Shown here: positions 45,504 to 57,780 of the stretch, one piece after another
How positions within the stretch are numbered: position 1 is the first letter of the stretch
How the letters are laid out: each line of letters begins with the position of its first letter
Source: Chlamydomonas sphaeroides
Lineage: Eukaryota > Chlorophyta > Chlorophyceae > Chlamydomonadales > Chlamydomonadaceae
DNA length: 58,337 nt
NCBI GenBank assembly: GCA_001662425.1
Contig: BDDC01000433.1
Coordinates: 1-58,337, forward strand
Direction of reading: 5' to 3'
Position numbers and translations under genes: made by a program
The notes under the pieces: generated by a model
What the model saw: only the letters and a program-made list of their open reading frames with translations
The model's database searches: none
What the model was told of the DNA's origin: nothing

Positions 45504-48197
45504 TGCAAGAAAGCCTTCCGAGCTTGATGGTAAGGCGAGGAGCCTGCTCTCCGCGCACACCAACTGCACTCACAGTCGGCAGATACGGCCGGGACCGGCG
45601 CTTGCGGTACGGTGTGCTGCGGGCGGCCTCGGCCCCATTAGTCACGTCGCGCGCCCCCGACCTGTACTCGCGGGCCGGATGGCCGCAAGCCCGTGGGCGC
45701 AAGCCCGTGGGCGCGCATGGGTTGGGCACGATAGCTGGCAGTGGTTTGGGACGGACAGTTCCTTATTCATGGCGGGAGCCCTGAGGCCCTGGCCCTGGTC
45801 CTGCCTGTAGATAGACGGCGGGGTGGGGACGTGCCTCACGCGCGGTCACAGATAAACTTGAGTTGGCAGTTGGTGGGGTGGTTGGGGCTTTGATGCGGCT
45901 CTAGCCGCGCAACGGACGTAGTTATACGGCGGGCACCGTCGCATGCTGCCGTACAGGGGGGCACAAATGAAAGGGCAGGCGTGCTGTGGGGGGGTGGGGC
46001 CGCAGGCAGCCGCGGCTGCTCGCAGCGCTCGGGTGGGTGTTGCGGGGCAATGGTGATGCATACGTGGGAGGCCGGATACGTCACTTGCTGCAGCTGGTTG
46101 CGCGCTTGTTGGGATGATGGGGTGGGTAGCTAGGCGGTTGGCCGAGCAATGTTGCGCTGGCGCGGCAGTAAGGCGCGGCGCGACCTGGAGCCGCCAACAA
46201 CAAACATGGCCGCGCCAGCCGTCGCCGGGGCGGCTCTGGGTTGCCTCCAACGCCCGACGCCGTGTCACCGCGGGCGGCTGCAATGGGCCCTACGTTTCGG
46301 TTGACGTTGCTGTTAGCACAGCCTCATCCGCGGGTGGCGCCGGGAGCCGGAGCGCGCCCCGACAGTTAGCTGACGCGAGAGCAAAAGCCAAACCAACGAA
46401 AACGGGCCGCGCTACGAAAGGCACGGCGATGGGCCAGGGTCTTGTCTGGATGCACTGACGCGGTGCTGGCGGCGGTAGCATTGCACGGACGGACGGAGGC
46501 CGCGTTGTCTCTTGCTGCGACGGCATTTGGTTTCAGGGCTTGCTTGTGGCTGGCTGGGTTGGCTCCGTCCGGAGTTCCTTCACGTGACGACGTTTCCTTA
46601 TAACGGCTGGTTCCGTCGTTTGGGGGTTTGCGCCGGGCGGACGACCTAGACTTGAGCATGCCAAGCGGTGCGGTACCGTAATCGGCTTCCTGATCCGGGG
46701 TCTTTTGAGGTCATGGGTTGGCTGGGTCGTGCAAGGGTAAGCAAAGCGAAGTGGGGCGGCTGTCGGGAAGCAGGCGAGGCGACGAGGGCAGCGATGTGGG
46801 GGCAAAGAGAGGGATCGCTGACAAAACGAATATGGGGTACTGTTTACAGTTTTGGACGACGGCGCGTGTGGTGTGTGTGCCTGCCGTACCACGTACGGAC
46901 TTCCCCCGTACCATGTACGGGTTGCACTCCCTCCATGGTGTTGGTACGGTGGATGGGATCGGGTACGCCACTTGGCCTGCTGGGCTCTATTAATAAGTCG
47001 AGGCGGGCAGAAGGAAATCGGACCCACGCCGTTTGGGGGATATTTTGGGGGCCATAAGTTTTGGGATGAACCGGGACAGGCGCACAACTCGGTCCGGTGT
47101 GCCGGCCGGCTTGGGTGCGGTGCTCGCCGGGTGTGCAGCTGTGGGTGGAGTGTGTGGGACCGGGCAGCGAATGTAGGGAGGGAAGGCGAGGTTGCTTGCG
47201 CGGCCCGTCAGGACGAATGCGGGCGGCCGGGCGGCCGGTACTTGCTTTTTCTTACCGTACTTGCTTTGCAGCGCGTTTGGACGTGGCGAGCTGTGGAGGC
47301 CTGTGCACAGACAAACTCTTGGCTCTTGAGTTCCATTCTGCTGCGAAACTCGGGGCTCGGGGCTTGCCCCGTTGTGGGGGCCGGGGCGTTGACTCGCTGT
47401 TGACCGGGGGGCAAGGCTGTCGGCATGAGTGGTGTGCTGCAGGGGGTTCCTCGCAGTCGCCTGCTGTCGCATCGCGGTTTTGGATACATAAACCTATAGC
47501 TATGAGGAGGGGACGGGGTTACACTTGGGTTGCCGGCCTTGGGCTGTTTGCCGTACAGGTCAGTTGGCATGGGCAGGCGCTGCTGGAAGTTGCAGGGCGG
47601 CGCTGCGCTGTCGTGCCGTGTCGTGCGGAGACAATAACGGTGTAAGCGTTGATTTCCTGACCAGGAGTGCGCATCAATGTAGCACCGTAGGTCAATGTGC
47701 TGCAGTACATGCACTGCACAATTTCATGTGGGCAGGCTGTGTTCACGGCTGCGAGCGACGCAGGGGCCAGTCGGGGCCCTCGTGTCAAACACGCATGAAA
47801 GCGAGTCGTCTGCAAAGGCTGCCAAAAGCAAGCCTACACGCACTGAAGGGCATGCGGCAAGGGTGTGCACGGTGCAGCGTTTGCGCGCGACCATCGTGCG
47901 TGTGATCGCCAACTGAGTTCCAAAGCCTGCTCCACGCCGGCCTTGAGGAAGGTAGAAATGACAATCTCTCGAGCCTGCTTGCAACCTAGGGCGCCGGAGG
48001 CCGAGTTTCTACATAACGAACCCATACACACGACATAACGAACCCATACATAAAAGTGTTGAAGCGGTTGGAGAAGACTTTCTACAACCAGCCGCCGCGC
48101 AGTCATGGTGCACGCTGTGTCACAATCGCTTTCGGTGCTTTCGATCGCGCAGCTGTACTTCGGGTGATCGCCAGCCGTCCACGCATTCGTCGCCGGC
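45504..48197. other. Intergenic, no gene supported
   Basis: This is the longest gene-free stretch after the kinase region. Open frames up to about 180 codons occur on both strands without motifs. Visible structure is a CGCAAGCCCGTGGG doublet at about 45683-45710, CGTACG-type palindromes around 46890-46920, and an 18-base direct repeat ACATAACGAACCCATACA at 48011 and 48033. The last bases should hold the promoter of the zinc-chaperone gene. Confidence 0.5.
48011..48050 (+). repeat. Direct repeat ACATAACGAACCCATACA x2
   Basis: Two identical 18-base copies are separated by about four bases, roughly 150 bp upstream of the zinc-chaperone start codon. A regulatory role is possible, but nothing in the sequence shows it. 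Confidence 0.85.
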
Positions 48198-51100
48198 ATG
48201 CCGCAGCGCAAGCCTGCGAGCCCGCAGGAGCCTGAGATCGCACAGACAAGCCGCAAACAAAAGCGTGTCAAGCCGGAAGCGGCGGCGGCTGCTCCGAACA
48301 AGCGAAAGAAAATGGCGAGCAGTGCGGACGGTAAAGTCCCTGTCACGCTGCTCTCGGGCTTCCTTGGAAGCGGCAAGACGACGCTGCTTAAGCACATCCT
48401 TCAGAACCGCGAGGGGCTAAGGGTGCGTGCTATACTGCTTATCGGTGCTGCGCAGCCGGCGGCGCGGCGCTCCGAGCGCCACACGCACTCGCCGCGCTCG
48501 CCACCGGCCGCCACCGCGGCCGGACCCTGACTTGCCAGCCCCCGAACACCGCACTGCTCCCGCGCGTCTCCTAGCGAACCCCCCGTTGCTCTCACTTGCT
48601 CATGCCCTATCGCTCCGCGCGGCCGCCAGCTGGCCGGCACATGCGCCGCACCGTACGAATCCCTGCACTCGGGCAGCAGTACGCACGGGTGCGCCATTCG
48701 TCGTACGTGCATGCGCATGGCTCCCACATTCCGAGCGCCGTCTTCCTTGTCGCCCGTCGCCCCTCCCGCCAGGTGGCAGTGATTGTCAACGACATGGCGG
48801 AGCTCAACATCGACGGGGCTCTGGTGGCTAATAGCGGTCTGGTGCAGCGCGAGGAGAAGCTGGTGGGGCGGGCCTGGGCAGGGTGGAGGGAAGGGCGGGA
48901 GGGCGGGATGGGGTGGCACTTACAGCTGAGGTGCCGGCTGCCAAGTGGAGCTGGGGTGCAGGAGGGAGGGCTGGAGAGGGACAGTGGCGTGCACCGCTGC
49001 TGGCCGCACTGCCGGCCGCGCCCCGCCGAGCCTTCCCCCGCGCGCGCGCCCCAGCCCCAACAGGGTTTGCTGCTGCCCGTGTCAATACCGTGTCCGCCCT
49101 CCCCAACCCGCCTCCCCTCCTCCTGCCCGCTGTCCGTCCTCTCCGCCCCCTCCCTACCCTTTGCATCACACACACAGGTGCGCATGCAGAACGGCTGCAT
49201 CTGTTGCACGCTGCGGGAGGACCTGGTGCAGGAGGTGGGGCGCCTGGCCACCCAGGGCAGCTGCGACTACATCCTCATCGAGAGCACCGGCATCAGCGAG
49301 CCCATGCAGGTGCGCCGCGGCGGCGGCCTGCTGCTGATGCACCGCGCTGCGGGGCAGATAGAGGGGCGCCGGCCGACAGGCCCTGCTCGTGCTGGCCCGG
49401 CGCCTTAGAATGTACACTGGCCGTGTGCTCTGGCGCGTGACAAGTATGTCCGCATCGGAATGGGATAAGGCAGAAGGGGCGGGCGCACCCCCAATCCGTC
49501 CTCGCCGGTCACCCATGCTGCCTTCGCGCGCACGCGTTTTTGGTGCACTGTCCCAACGCACGGCAGGGGCTCGCCAGCAAGCAACCCGGCGTAGCCCGCT
49601 GCTGCTGGCCGCTGCGCGTGTGGACACGCCGCTCCGCTACCCATCCACACACAAGCTAGCGGTCGATGACCCGCCGCCCTTGCCCATGCATTCCCGCGGC
49701 CTGCGCAGGTGGCCGAGACCTTCACCTTCCCGCTTCCCGACGACCTGCAGCGAGCCATCAGCCCCGCTGGGCCCGGCCAAGCCGAGGGGGGCGAGGAGGA
49801 CGGCGGCAAGGGCCGGGGCCGGGGCAAGCGCAGCAGCGACGGCGGGCGGCGGAGGTCCAAGAGCCGCGGCAAGGAGGGCAAGGAGGGCAAGGGGGCGCAG
49901 CGCGGAGAGGGTCCGGACGGCGAGGCGGAAGATGGGGACCTGGTGTGCCGTATGGTGCCATCGCTGTCGTCCGTGGCGGTGAGGCGGGGGCACGGGCGGC
50001 GCGCAGTTCCCCTGCCTGCAAGGAGGCTTGTAGGGCGAGGAGGGCAGCCGCCCGATCACATTTGGCCGCACCGCCATGCACCTGCTGATGTGCACTATGT
50101 TGTCGTGATGCCGTACTGCCGTACAGCGCCTGGACACGTGCGTCACGGTGGTGGACGCGGCCACGTGGCACGACAACCTTACGTCCATCGAGGAGCTGGC
50201 CGACAGGTGCGCTGCCATACTTGTCTACGGCGGTACGGCCGCACGGTAGTAGGGCATAGCGCAATTGACATGTGGGGGCATGTAGGGAGGGCTTGCTGGG
50301 AGCATGGGATATCCCGCCTGGGGAGCTAGCTACGGCGCCCGGGCGTCATGGCTACACGATGACCGCTCACGCGTCTGACCCGGCTCGACGTCCTCGGGGC
50401 CCCGCACGCCTTCCACAGGCACTCTGCCCCGGGAGAGGTGCCTGAGGGCGACGAGCGGTCGGTTGCTGGGCTTCTGCTGGAGCAGGTGGGGCGGGGCGGG
50501 GCGGCGGGGGCTGGGTTGTAGCGTGTGTGCCGGGGCGCGGCGGGGCCCCGGGCTGGTCCGTGATCGGCTCGCGCCGCCGGGAGGCACCGAGGCCAAAGGG
50601 CGCCAAAGGAGGTAGGTAAAGGAGGTCAGGCAGGTTCCGATGCCAAAGGGCACCCTGCGCCACGGCAGCTGCTGCCGCTTGCCGAGTGCGGCTCCTCACC
50701 TCGGGCCCCGGCCGCGTGTTCCACGGCCCGAGTCCTCACGGCGGACCTACGCTCCACGCCCTGGCCGCGCCAGGTTGAGTTCGCTGACGTCATTCTGCTC
50801 AACAAGTCCGACCTCGTGTCCAAAGGTAGGCACACAGATAGATGCGGGAAGCGGGATGTTATAATATTCAAGAGGTGTGTTGGGAGGTGTGGAGGTGCAG
50901 GAGCGCAAGCCATGTGCCCTGCAGGGCGCAGCATTCACGCTGTGTGACAGCCCTCCTCACGGTGACGTCACCCGCCGCCGGCTCCTTTTTCACAGAGCAG
51001 CGCGGCGCCATCGCCGCCGCCATCCGGCGCCTCAACCCGCGCGCTGTGCTGCACAGCACCACCCGCTGCCTGGTGGACGTGCGGCATGTGCTGGGCACCG

Positions 51101-53053
51101 GCCGCTTTGACATGGAGCAGGTGGGCGGGGTCCCTTGTGTGGACCGCGATCCAGGCTGTTGATGGGTGGTTTTGAGGCGGGAGGTGCCGCAGCTGCCCGC
51201 CCCAAGCTCAACTGCTGCCGGCCAGCCGCCGCCCTGAGCCAGCAACTCCACAACCCCCAATGCTCGTCGCCAGGCCGCGGAGGCGCCTGGCTGGCTGCAG
51301 GCGCTCAAGGCGGGCGTGGCGCCCACCCCCGAGAGCGACGAGTACGGCATCACCAGCTGGGTCTACCGCGCCCGCCGGCCCTTCCACCCGGGTACGTACG
51401 GCACGCAGGGGAAAGGCTCGCGCCCGCACAGCGCCAGTCAGGCTCCCGCCTTGGCTCGTCGCACACTGCCGCAATGCCCATCACGCCGACGCACGTCATC
51501 TATCATGGTCAGCAAGACAGGGCATGGGCTTGTTGAATTATGGGCTAAGCAGGCCTCGCCGCTGCGTGCCGTACCGCAGGCCGGCTGTACCGCGACTTCC
51601 TGGAGAAGTACTTCATGACCAAGGTCATCAACGTGCTGCCGGGTGGCGGCGAGGGCGAGGAGGAGGAGGGGCCCGAGGGCAAGGCCGACTCCAACACGAC
51701 CGGCAGCTCCTCACCCTCTGCAGACGCCAAGGCCGGCGAGGGCAGCGGTAGCGATGACGAGGACAGCAGCAGCGAGGGCGAGGGCAGCAGCGGCAGCGGC
51801 GAGGACTCCGAGGAGGGCGGGAGCGAGGAGGAGGAGGACGGCGCCGGGCGAAAGCCTAAGGAGGGCTTGCACCACTACGAGGCCGCTCGCCGTGAGGTGC
51901 TGGCGTGCCAAAAGAAGCACCTTGGGTTCGTGCTGCGGTGAGGCCGGGTTGCCTGATCTGGCATCGTATGTGCATGGCTATCGGCAAGCGGTGCACGCAG
52001 GCTGGTTCAGCAAATTGCGGCGCGCGCATGCGGGGCGGTACCAAGACATGAAACGCCACACACACCCCAAAGCACCCACCACACATTGCCCCGTGGCTTG
52101 CCGTGTCTGGCCGACAACCCCTCATCCCTCGAATGCAAATGCCGTCCCAACGCCGACAGAGCCCCCTGTCGCTCCCCCTGGCAGCAACAACCTACCAATT
52201 CACCAACCAATCAACCAACCAAACCGCACCTGCAGGTCCAAGGGTTTTGTGTGGCTCGCCACGCAGCCCGACTCCATCGTGGGCTGGGGCCAGTCGGGCC
52301 TGGTGCTGCAGATGAGCCGCGAGGGGCCCTGGTTCGCAACGCTGCCGGAGGTGCGCAACTGCTTTGGGGCCGTTGCGGGGCGCGGGTCACGTGGCCGGGG
52401 TGTGTTCATTCTCAAGGAAAGTCATTGAGTAACACGCATCGGTGTGTGTGCGTGCTGCAGCAGCGTGCGGGCGTGCGGGCGACGGCAAGGGCCGGTCACC
52501 GGCCGCGGCGCGCCCCCCGCTGCTGCCGCTCTGACGTTGCGCCTGCCTCCCCTCTGCCGCAGGAGGAGTGGCCCGAGGACCCGACCACGAGGGAACAGAT
52601 CCGGGCCGACTTCGACGCCGATCCGGCCATCGGCGACAGGTGGGTGCCCCCGGCTGTAGGCCGTGCATGGGCCTCCCCAAGGCTGGCTGCGAGCCCCCCC
52701 TTCAGCAGCGCGGCGCGGCGTCCGTCCCGTCGTGCTCTGGTGGTTACCCAGGCTGCTGCAATCCCATACGATTGCGGGGACAAAAAAAGAACAAAGCCAA
52801 CAGACGGTGACGTTGCTATTATGCCCTGTCGGACCGCGCGCCCCGCCCATCCAGGCGCCAGGAGCTGGTGTTCATCGGCCAGGGCCTCAACACGGCGGCG
52901 CTGCAGGAGGCCCTAGACGCCTGCCTGGCCACGGAGCAGGAGCTGGCGGCGGCGGCGAGCGGCAGCGAGGGGGCCATGGAGGACCCTCTGTTCGGGGACG
53001 AGGCGGGAGGCGAGGAGAGCGGGGAGGGCGAGAGCGAGGAGGAGGAGGAGTGA
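48198..53053 (+). CDS. COG0523/CobW GTPase, ZigA/YciC-type zinc chaperone
   Basis: Thirteen exons, intact 635-residue frame: 48198-48422, 48773-48862, 49178-49309, 49709-49978, 50127-50206, 50419-50485, 50774-50825, 50996-51120, 51274-51391, 51580-51937, 52236-52350, 52563-52639, 52855-53053. After a basic N-terminal tail (residues 1 to about 50) comes the Walker A loop SGFLGSGKTTLLKHIL, then VIVNDMAELNIDG, the metal-binding GCICCTLREDL (CxCC), IESTGISEP and the NKSD guanine motif. The C-terminal half has WVYRARRPFHP, KGFVWLATQPD, EEWPEDP and RRQELVFIGQGL, which mark the bacterial ZigA/YciC branch rather than eukaryotic ZNG1. Such proteins deliver zinc to client enzymes under limitation. Two algal inserts stand out: a Lys/Gly/Glu-rich run in exon 4 and a Glu/Ser/Asp run in exon 10; the tail is also acidic. 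The start is the first Met of the frame. Confidence 0.92.
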
Positions 53054-54647
53054 GGGGACAGGCACAAGCAGGGCTTGACAGGGTAAGGGGGCAGCGGCCA
53101 GCGGAGGTCGTGCGGCAGCGGTCATTGGGTGCGGCGCGGCTCCACTGCAAGCGCGAGGTCGATGCTGCTGGGTTGGGCCAGGGCCAGGGGTAAAGTACCG
53201 ATACGAGGTATTGCGTGTCATACGACTTACTACGGGAAGTACTGTACGTGCCACATTGCTTCCAATTGCGCGCGATGTCAAGGCGCGGTGTGTGTGGCGT
53301 TGGTGCTGGTGCCGCGGCTGGGGCGTGTGGGCCGGCGGCCAGCGCCTGGATTGCTGCGGCTGAAATTTGGGTACTGTGTACATACACATGGGCGTGGCTC
53401 GGGCTGTGTCGTCCGTGTGTGGGCCGTTGCGTCGGTGCTCGTGGCTGTGCTCCTCTGGGTGGCGGCCGGCAAGGGAGGGCAAGGCAGGCAAGGGCTTTGC
53501 TTGGGGGAGCAGGGGCAGCGGGGGCAGCAGGAGGAGGGTGCGTGGGCTGCCGGTACTGCTGCTTGTACAAGCAGCACATGTGGGCAGCGCGGCGGCGGCC
53601 AGAGGTGAGAGAGGGCCAGGTCTTAGGACCAAGACATTGAGCAAATGGCTCGGTCCACAAGCTAAGCACGGCAACTAGGACCAGCGGCGGGCGCTGCTGC
53701 AGGTGCAAGAGCTGAGCGCGGTTGCTTTGAGCAGGGGCGCAGAGCTGGGCTGCCACTGCGAGGGGCGCGGCGCTGCTGTGAGTAGTGTTACGGTGCTGCA
53801 GCGCTGCTGTGCTAGCTGAAAGTGCTGGGAGGCGGCCGGGACGGAGGGCTCCTTGAGGCAGAGTGCGCTTTGCTGCGCGTCCATTGGCACTAGCGGCAAG
53901 ATGTGGAGCGAGCGTGGTGTTGCCCGCACGCTATTTTAGGTAACCTTGCGTATCGCACGCCTTGTGATGAGGCGTCTCCGCCACTGCAACCCCCGACGCA
54001 CAGCCGGCCGGAAGCCTGCGGCTGCGTGGATCACAGGGATGGGTGAGACACGGCAGATGGAAGAGGTACGGCAGCGGCGTCCCGCAGCACCGCAGCAGCA
54101 GGCACCGCACACAGTCGGCACTGATGTTCGTTCGCACAGCAGCGCGCGCCACTGCGGACTGCTGGTCCCGCAGCCCACTGTGCCCACAGCGCGCAAGAGA
54201 TAGAAATAAGTTCCCTGGGACGGGGCCGCCTAGGGTGAATTAAGGGGGCGCCACCCCACAGCGCGCAACCTACCACCGTCCGACGGGCCCCGACCTGTCG
54301 CGTGCCCTAGGTGATCTGGTGTACCAATCCCTTCAACCGGTACACATCGCGGGCTAACAACTATAAGATACTCAGTTTAGGACATAACAATCGCAAACGC
54401 GCCAATCAAACCGTGTGTGCTATGTTAGTCATGTACGACTATGTACGACAACTATGTACTGCAACACCTCAACGCCGCGCCCCGGTACGCCCGCGGCCCA
54501 GCCTAACAACGCAAGCCCCTGCGCAGCTGCGCACAGCCAGGGGCTTTCTGACACCTACCTGCTCCGTCTAACAGCCGCAGCTCCCTAGCTTCAATCACGC
54601 ACTCTGGCTACGTTCCAGCCCTGAGCCAAAAATCGCCGCACCCTTCC
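53054..54647. other. Intergenic between convergent genes
   Basis: This should contain both 3' UTRs. No TGTAA was spotted on the + strand shortly after the zinc-chaperone stop, nor its complement before the SAND gene. Open frames are unsupported, and no repeat of note was seen. Confidence 0.5.
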
Positions 54648-56204
54648 CTAGGTGCACGCCGCCTCGTACCCCGCAACCCGCAGCCAGTCGCCCAGCGGGA
54701 GCGGCAGGCCGTTGCCGGCTGCCGAGACCGACGGCAGCGGCATGGGCGCCAGCTCGCGCGGGCCGGCGGGGCTCTGCACCGGCAAGGCCTGCAAACACAC
54801 GGTGGGGCAAGCGGCGGCAGGCGGGCAGTGGCGCTCACACAAGCCAGGGCGGTAAGCAGCTCCCGTTCGCAGCCCCACCCCGCCGCGGTGGGCGCCACGC
54901 CAAGCACGCGAGCCTGACATGTGGCACGATCACATGTGGGGACAGCCCGCCATCCACCTACCCCCCGTGCTGCCTTCGAGCATTTGTTGTTGTGGCCCCT
55001 ACCTGGGAGGTCACGGAGATGCTCTGCCGCCAGCGGCGGCCCCGCAGCCCCGCCGCCGCCTCGAACGCTGCCGGCGACAACAGCCGCGGCGGCGGCCCCT
55101 CGCGCGGCGCCTCCTGCCTAGTCTTGCCCTCCTCCCCTGCGCCGCGCCGCGCCTCCGGTCCTTGCGGCGCCTGCCCGGTGCCTGTGCTCGGCCGCCGCAG
55201 CAGGCGGATGGCGAGGCTGGCCCCCAGGCCGCACCGCGAGCGCCGCCGCAGCGGCACCGGTTGGGCCGGCGGCTGCGGCAGCAGGAGCTCGCCCGCCAGC
55301 CGCCGGCAGCACACCAGAAGCTGAGAAGGATGAAAAGGTGGCGGGCGCCGCGGAAGAGTGCGGCGGTCAGAGCAGTGTGCGCGTGGGGCTGGGGCCTGGG
55401 GAGCAAGTTGTTGAGGGCTATGGAAGGTGTATATATGTATGTCGCTTTAATGTATGTATTTCAAAACATATGCGCGGCAGTGCTCACCGTAATGCCGCCC
55501 GCCGGCTGAGCTGCTGCCCGCGGCCCTGCGGTCACGGGCATGGGCGCCGCGCCAGGCCCCGCCTCCGCCGGGCCGCCGGCGCCCCGGCCGGCGCCAGCCC
55601 CTTGGGCACCTTGGCCCCACACAGGCTGTGGCAGCATCATCCGGGGCCGGAGCCGGGGCCGCTGCTGCTCCTGCTGCTCGGAGGGCTCTGGCGAGTAGCA
55701 GCAGCTGACGGTGACGGTAAGCAGCCGCTGGCTGGGCCGCGATGGAGGCGGCGCCGGGGCTGCGGCGGCCATGGATGTTGTGTAACGGTGGTCGTGGTCG
55801 GCCGTGCGCTTGCGCTTGCATGCTCCTGGGCTACGGCTGGGGCTCAGACAGGGCCTGGAGAGGACCGCTTGCGCCGGGCTGCTAGGCGGGGCGACTGTCG
55901 TGGGCGACTTGAGGTGGCGGTGGTGGTGCTGGCGCTGGTGGACCAGGGCGCCGGCCGCTCGAAGCTGCCGCGCCGCGCGGCGGCGACGCGCAAAGAAGCC
56001 GCCTGCGCCAGAGCAGGAAAGCAGCAAGGAGTCGTTGTTGGGAGCATTGAGGTCGTGTGGAGTGTGGCAAATCATTGTGGAGCTGCGGTCGACGCGACCG
56101 CGGAAGTCCGGGCGGATGCGACGGTAGCATGTCGGGTTCCGGCGGCTTCTGGCAACCGCTTCCGGCGGACTACCGCTAGTGATTGCTGGTAAAGCAAGCT
56201 GCAT
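54648..56204 (-). CDS. SAND-domain protein, VARL/RegA-like putative transcription regulator
   Basis: Three exons, all phase 0, about 391 residues: 55488-56204, 55003-55320, 54648-54788. The first exon (239 residues) is low complexity, with HQRQHHHRH, CKRKR and a PSEQQEQQRPRLRPR basic stretch, a possible nuclear signal. SAND-like features fall in exons 2-3: LLVCCRRLAGELLL (usual form VxCGxLxGxL), then FEAAAGLRGRRWRQSISV (usual form FExLAGRxxxKNWKxSI), then LPLPLGDWLRVAGYE near the C-terminus. The second and third resemble the VARL domain of volvocine RegA and RLS proteins, which are nuclear regulators of growth and soma differentiation. The domain carries a 40-residue Pro/Arg/Glu-rich insert before FEAAAG and another loop before GDWL. 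It probably binds DNA or chromatin. The assignment rests on motif likeness, and the start codon is not certain. Confidence 0.6.
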
Positions 56205-57036
56205 GTGGTTTCATATAAGAGAACATGTGCGTCTCTGCTCACCGCCCCGTGCTTGGTACAGGCAAGCCGACATGCCGCCGGCGCTCATCAAGCGCAACGC
56301 GGCCTTGGCCAGTGACCGAGTCATCGCGACACTATTCCGAGGGCGCTTAGGAAACTTGCACAAGCTAAATAAAATGACAGCTGTAGTAGAGATGCGAGGG
56401 CTGCAGCAAGCCGCAACGCAAGGCGTACTGCTGATGCGACTTCTTCAAGGATTGCTTTTGTTGGATTGACACACAGGATGCGAAGCGCTACTGTGCTACA
56501 TGGGCAGAGTACGGTGGCCGCATGGGGCCGCCGTACGCCGCGGCCGGGAGGAACCCCGGCCGAACCGCGGCCGCCCTGCCGCCGCACCCCTGGCACGCCA
56601 CCACGCGCCACAGCCCACCCTCAGCAGGCCACACCCTCCCGCCGCCGCGACCGCCCGAACCTGTTCTGCCTATCTAGTATCTACCAACACCGCAGGCCCC
56701 CACCATCGCCACCGGCATCAATGCCCCATGCTGCTTGCTCTCGAGCAAGTCGCGCGAACCGCGAGACAGCCGGCGCGCGCCCCAGCCCCACTCGCCCGCT
56801 CCCTGTGCCGCTGCTAGGACCAGCTCCCCCGGCGCCATAGAGCAGCCGAAGGCCAGCCCTGTACGAGACATGCCCCCAGCGCCGCTGCAGCGCGTAGCGC
56901 CGCCGCCGCGAGGCCGCATCACATGGCTGCCGCCAGCGCCACCGGCAGCATGTGTCGTGCTCCCCTGCCCGCCCCCGCGCCCCGGCCCGGACAGTTTGTT
57001 ATCATCACGCAACGCAGCAACCAAGTACACGCACGC

Positions 57037-57065
57037 GCCTGCCTCGCCTGCCTCGCCTGCCTCCG
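57037..57065. repeat. TGCCTCGCC short tandem repeat
   Basis: Three copies of a 9-base unit (TGCCTCGCC) on the + strand. Simple sequence. Confidence 0.8.
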
Positions 57066-57277
57066 CTGCCTTCACTTCTATAACCTGCAAAGCAACGCGT
57101 TGCCGCGGGCCCTTCACGTCGCGACTCGCGACCCGCACGCCAGCTGCCTGGCCCCACAGCGGTTCGGTAGATACCGCCAGCTCCGTGCCAAGCGCACGCA
57201 TGGCCACACCCATCGTGACCCCACACAGCCGTGATCCCGAGCGCCCACGCGCCGCCGCCGACACAGACACGCGCACG

Positions 57278-57303
57278 CCAGCACGCCAGCACGCCAGCAC
57301 GCA
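57278..57303. repeat. CACGCCAG short tandem repeat
   Basis: Three copies of an 8-base unit, CACGCCAG, followed by a partial copy. Simple sequence. Confidence 0.8.
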
Positions 57304-57780
57304 CAAACTGACACACACGCAGCGCGTGGCCGTACAGGTCCGTGCGACGAGCAAGCCGGTCGGCCGTGCCGGCCCGCATCGCGCCAGCAGGCCGCTGGCG
57401 CCCAGGCGCGGTTTCCGAGCAGTCCTTGCTGCGCAAGCTGGTGCGCTCCGTCCGAGTGTGGCCGCCGACTCCTGGCGTGCACAGGCGAGCGGCCAGCACG
57501 CCGTGCGCTGCTGCCCGCTCCCAGGCCGGCCGCACGCCGCAATGGTCCGCGCCCTCGCCTGCGTGCGCCGGCAGGCACGCAGGCGGCGGCCAAGGTCGGC
57601 GAGGCCAGGCCGTCCTCCCGCACAGGGGCCCAGAGGGCGCAGCATGCCCTCCCCCATGTACGGAGGCCGGGCCGACCAGGGAGGCCACAGGCCAGCGCTG
57701 GCTCCACCGCCCGCGCGCCCGCCCAAGCGCCAGGCGGGGCGGGCCCGCGGCGGCCGCGCTGCCGCACTGCCGCGCTGCCG

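Larger units (their letters stand above)
56205..57780. other. Intergenic, no gene supported
   Basis: This covers the promoter side of the SAND gene and the 3' side of the right-edge gene. A 350-codon minus-strand open frame (56674-57726) is Arg/Ala/Gly/Cys-rich noise across tandem repeats. Short tandem repeats occur at about 57037-57065 (TGCCTCGCC units) and 57278-57303 (CACGCCAG units). Confidence 0.5.
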
